From assembly GCA_030039575.1 (NCBI GenBank), contig JASHVH010000173.1, positions 1-5,913 on the forward strand: DNA of 5,913 bases, in the 5' to 3' direction. Below are positions 5,851-5,913 of the stretch, piece after piece. The notes under the pieces are model-generated. The model saw only the letters and a list, made by a program, of their open reading frames with translations, had not been told where the DNA came from and made no database searches. The position numbers were made by a program, and so were the translations under genes. This DNA comes from Acidimicrobiales bacterium (GTDB lineage: Bacteria > Actinomycetota > Acidimicrobiia > Acidimicrobiales > Palsa-688). Each line of letters opens with the position of its first letter. The stretch's first letter is position 1.

Positions 5851-5913
5851 GGGACTGCGGCTGTCGTGCGCAGCTGCCCGCCTCCGGTGGCAGCCTGACG
5901 GGTCTGTTCGGAC

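Noticed and set aside
4792..5898. Plus-strand frame of 368 codons antisense to the monooxygenase
   Set aside because: It is almost fully antisense to a gene with clear family motifs. The translation shows no recognisable domain and is the usual open shadow frame of GC-rich coding DNA.
1..5913. CRISPR array, tRNA or rRNA genes, insertion sequences or phage genes
   Set aside because: No regularly spaced direct repeats, cloverleaf-like segments, transposase or integrase motifs were seen on either strand by reading.

Overview
The window looks like chromosomal DNA from a high-GC actinobacterium. It is GC-rich, with G/C-biased third codon positions and GTG or TTG start candidates. It encodes three protein types common in that phylum: a NarL-type response regulator, a very large ATPase/LuxR regulator, and a luciferase-like monooxygenase. 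A few in-frame TTA codons and only moderately extreme third-position GC argue against a very high-GC Streptomyces-like genome. The genus cannot be named from the sequence.

Layout. (1) Bases 1-467, plus strand: the 3' part of a NarL/FixJ-family response regulator. Its phosphoacceptor half lies off the left edge. (2) Bases 468-1071: about 600 bases with no convincing gene. This stretch holds a hairpin just after the regulator stop, a striking 12-bp perfect inverted repeat (738-778), a doubtful minus-strand reading frame (545-769) and a run of dyads (891-1011) upstream of the next gene. (3) Bases 1072-1512, plus: a small secreted protein with a clear signal peptide, resembling the allene oxide cyclase barrel-like family. 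(4) Bases 1513-1711: a convergent intergenic gap with a terminator-like fold. (5) Bases 1712-4483, minus: a STAND-type P-loop ATPase with helical repeats and a C-terminal LuxR helix-turn-helix, whose start is uncertain. (6) Bases 4484-4770: a GC-rich, hairpin-rich gap. (7) Bases 4771-5850, minus: a complete LLM-class flavin-dependent oxidoreductase of the CE1758-like type.

How the genes relate. The monooxygenase and the large regulator are co-directional, 287 bases apart if the GTG at 4483 is the start, so they could share a transcript. The hairpins between them could equally separate them. The large regulator and the secreted-protein gene converge. The response regulator's partner histidine kinase would be expected to its left, outside the window. 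I see no CRISPR array, tRNA or rRNA gene, transposase or phage gene. The most interesting material is regulatory: the dyad array before the secreted-protein gene, the isolated perfect inverted repeat, and the unclear start of the large regulator. I do not see a clear new multi-gene system.
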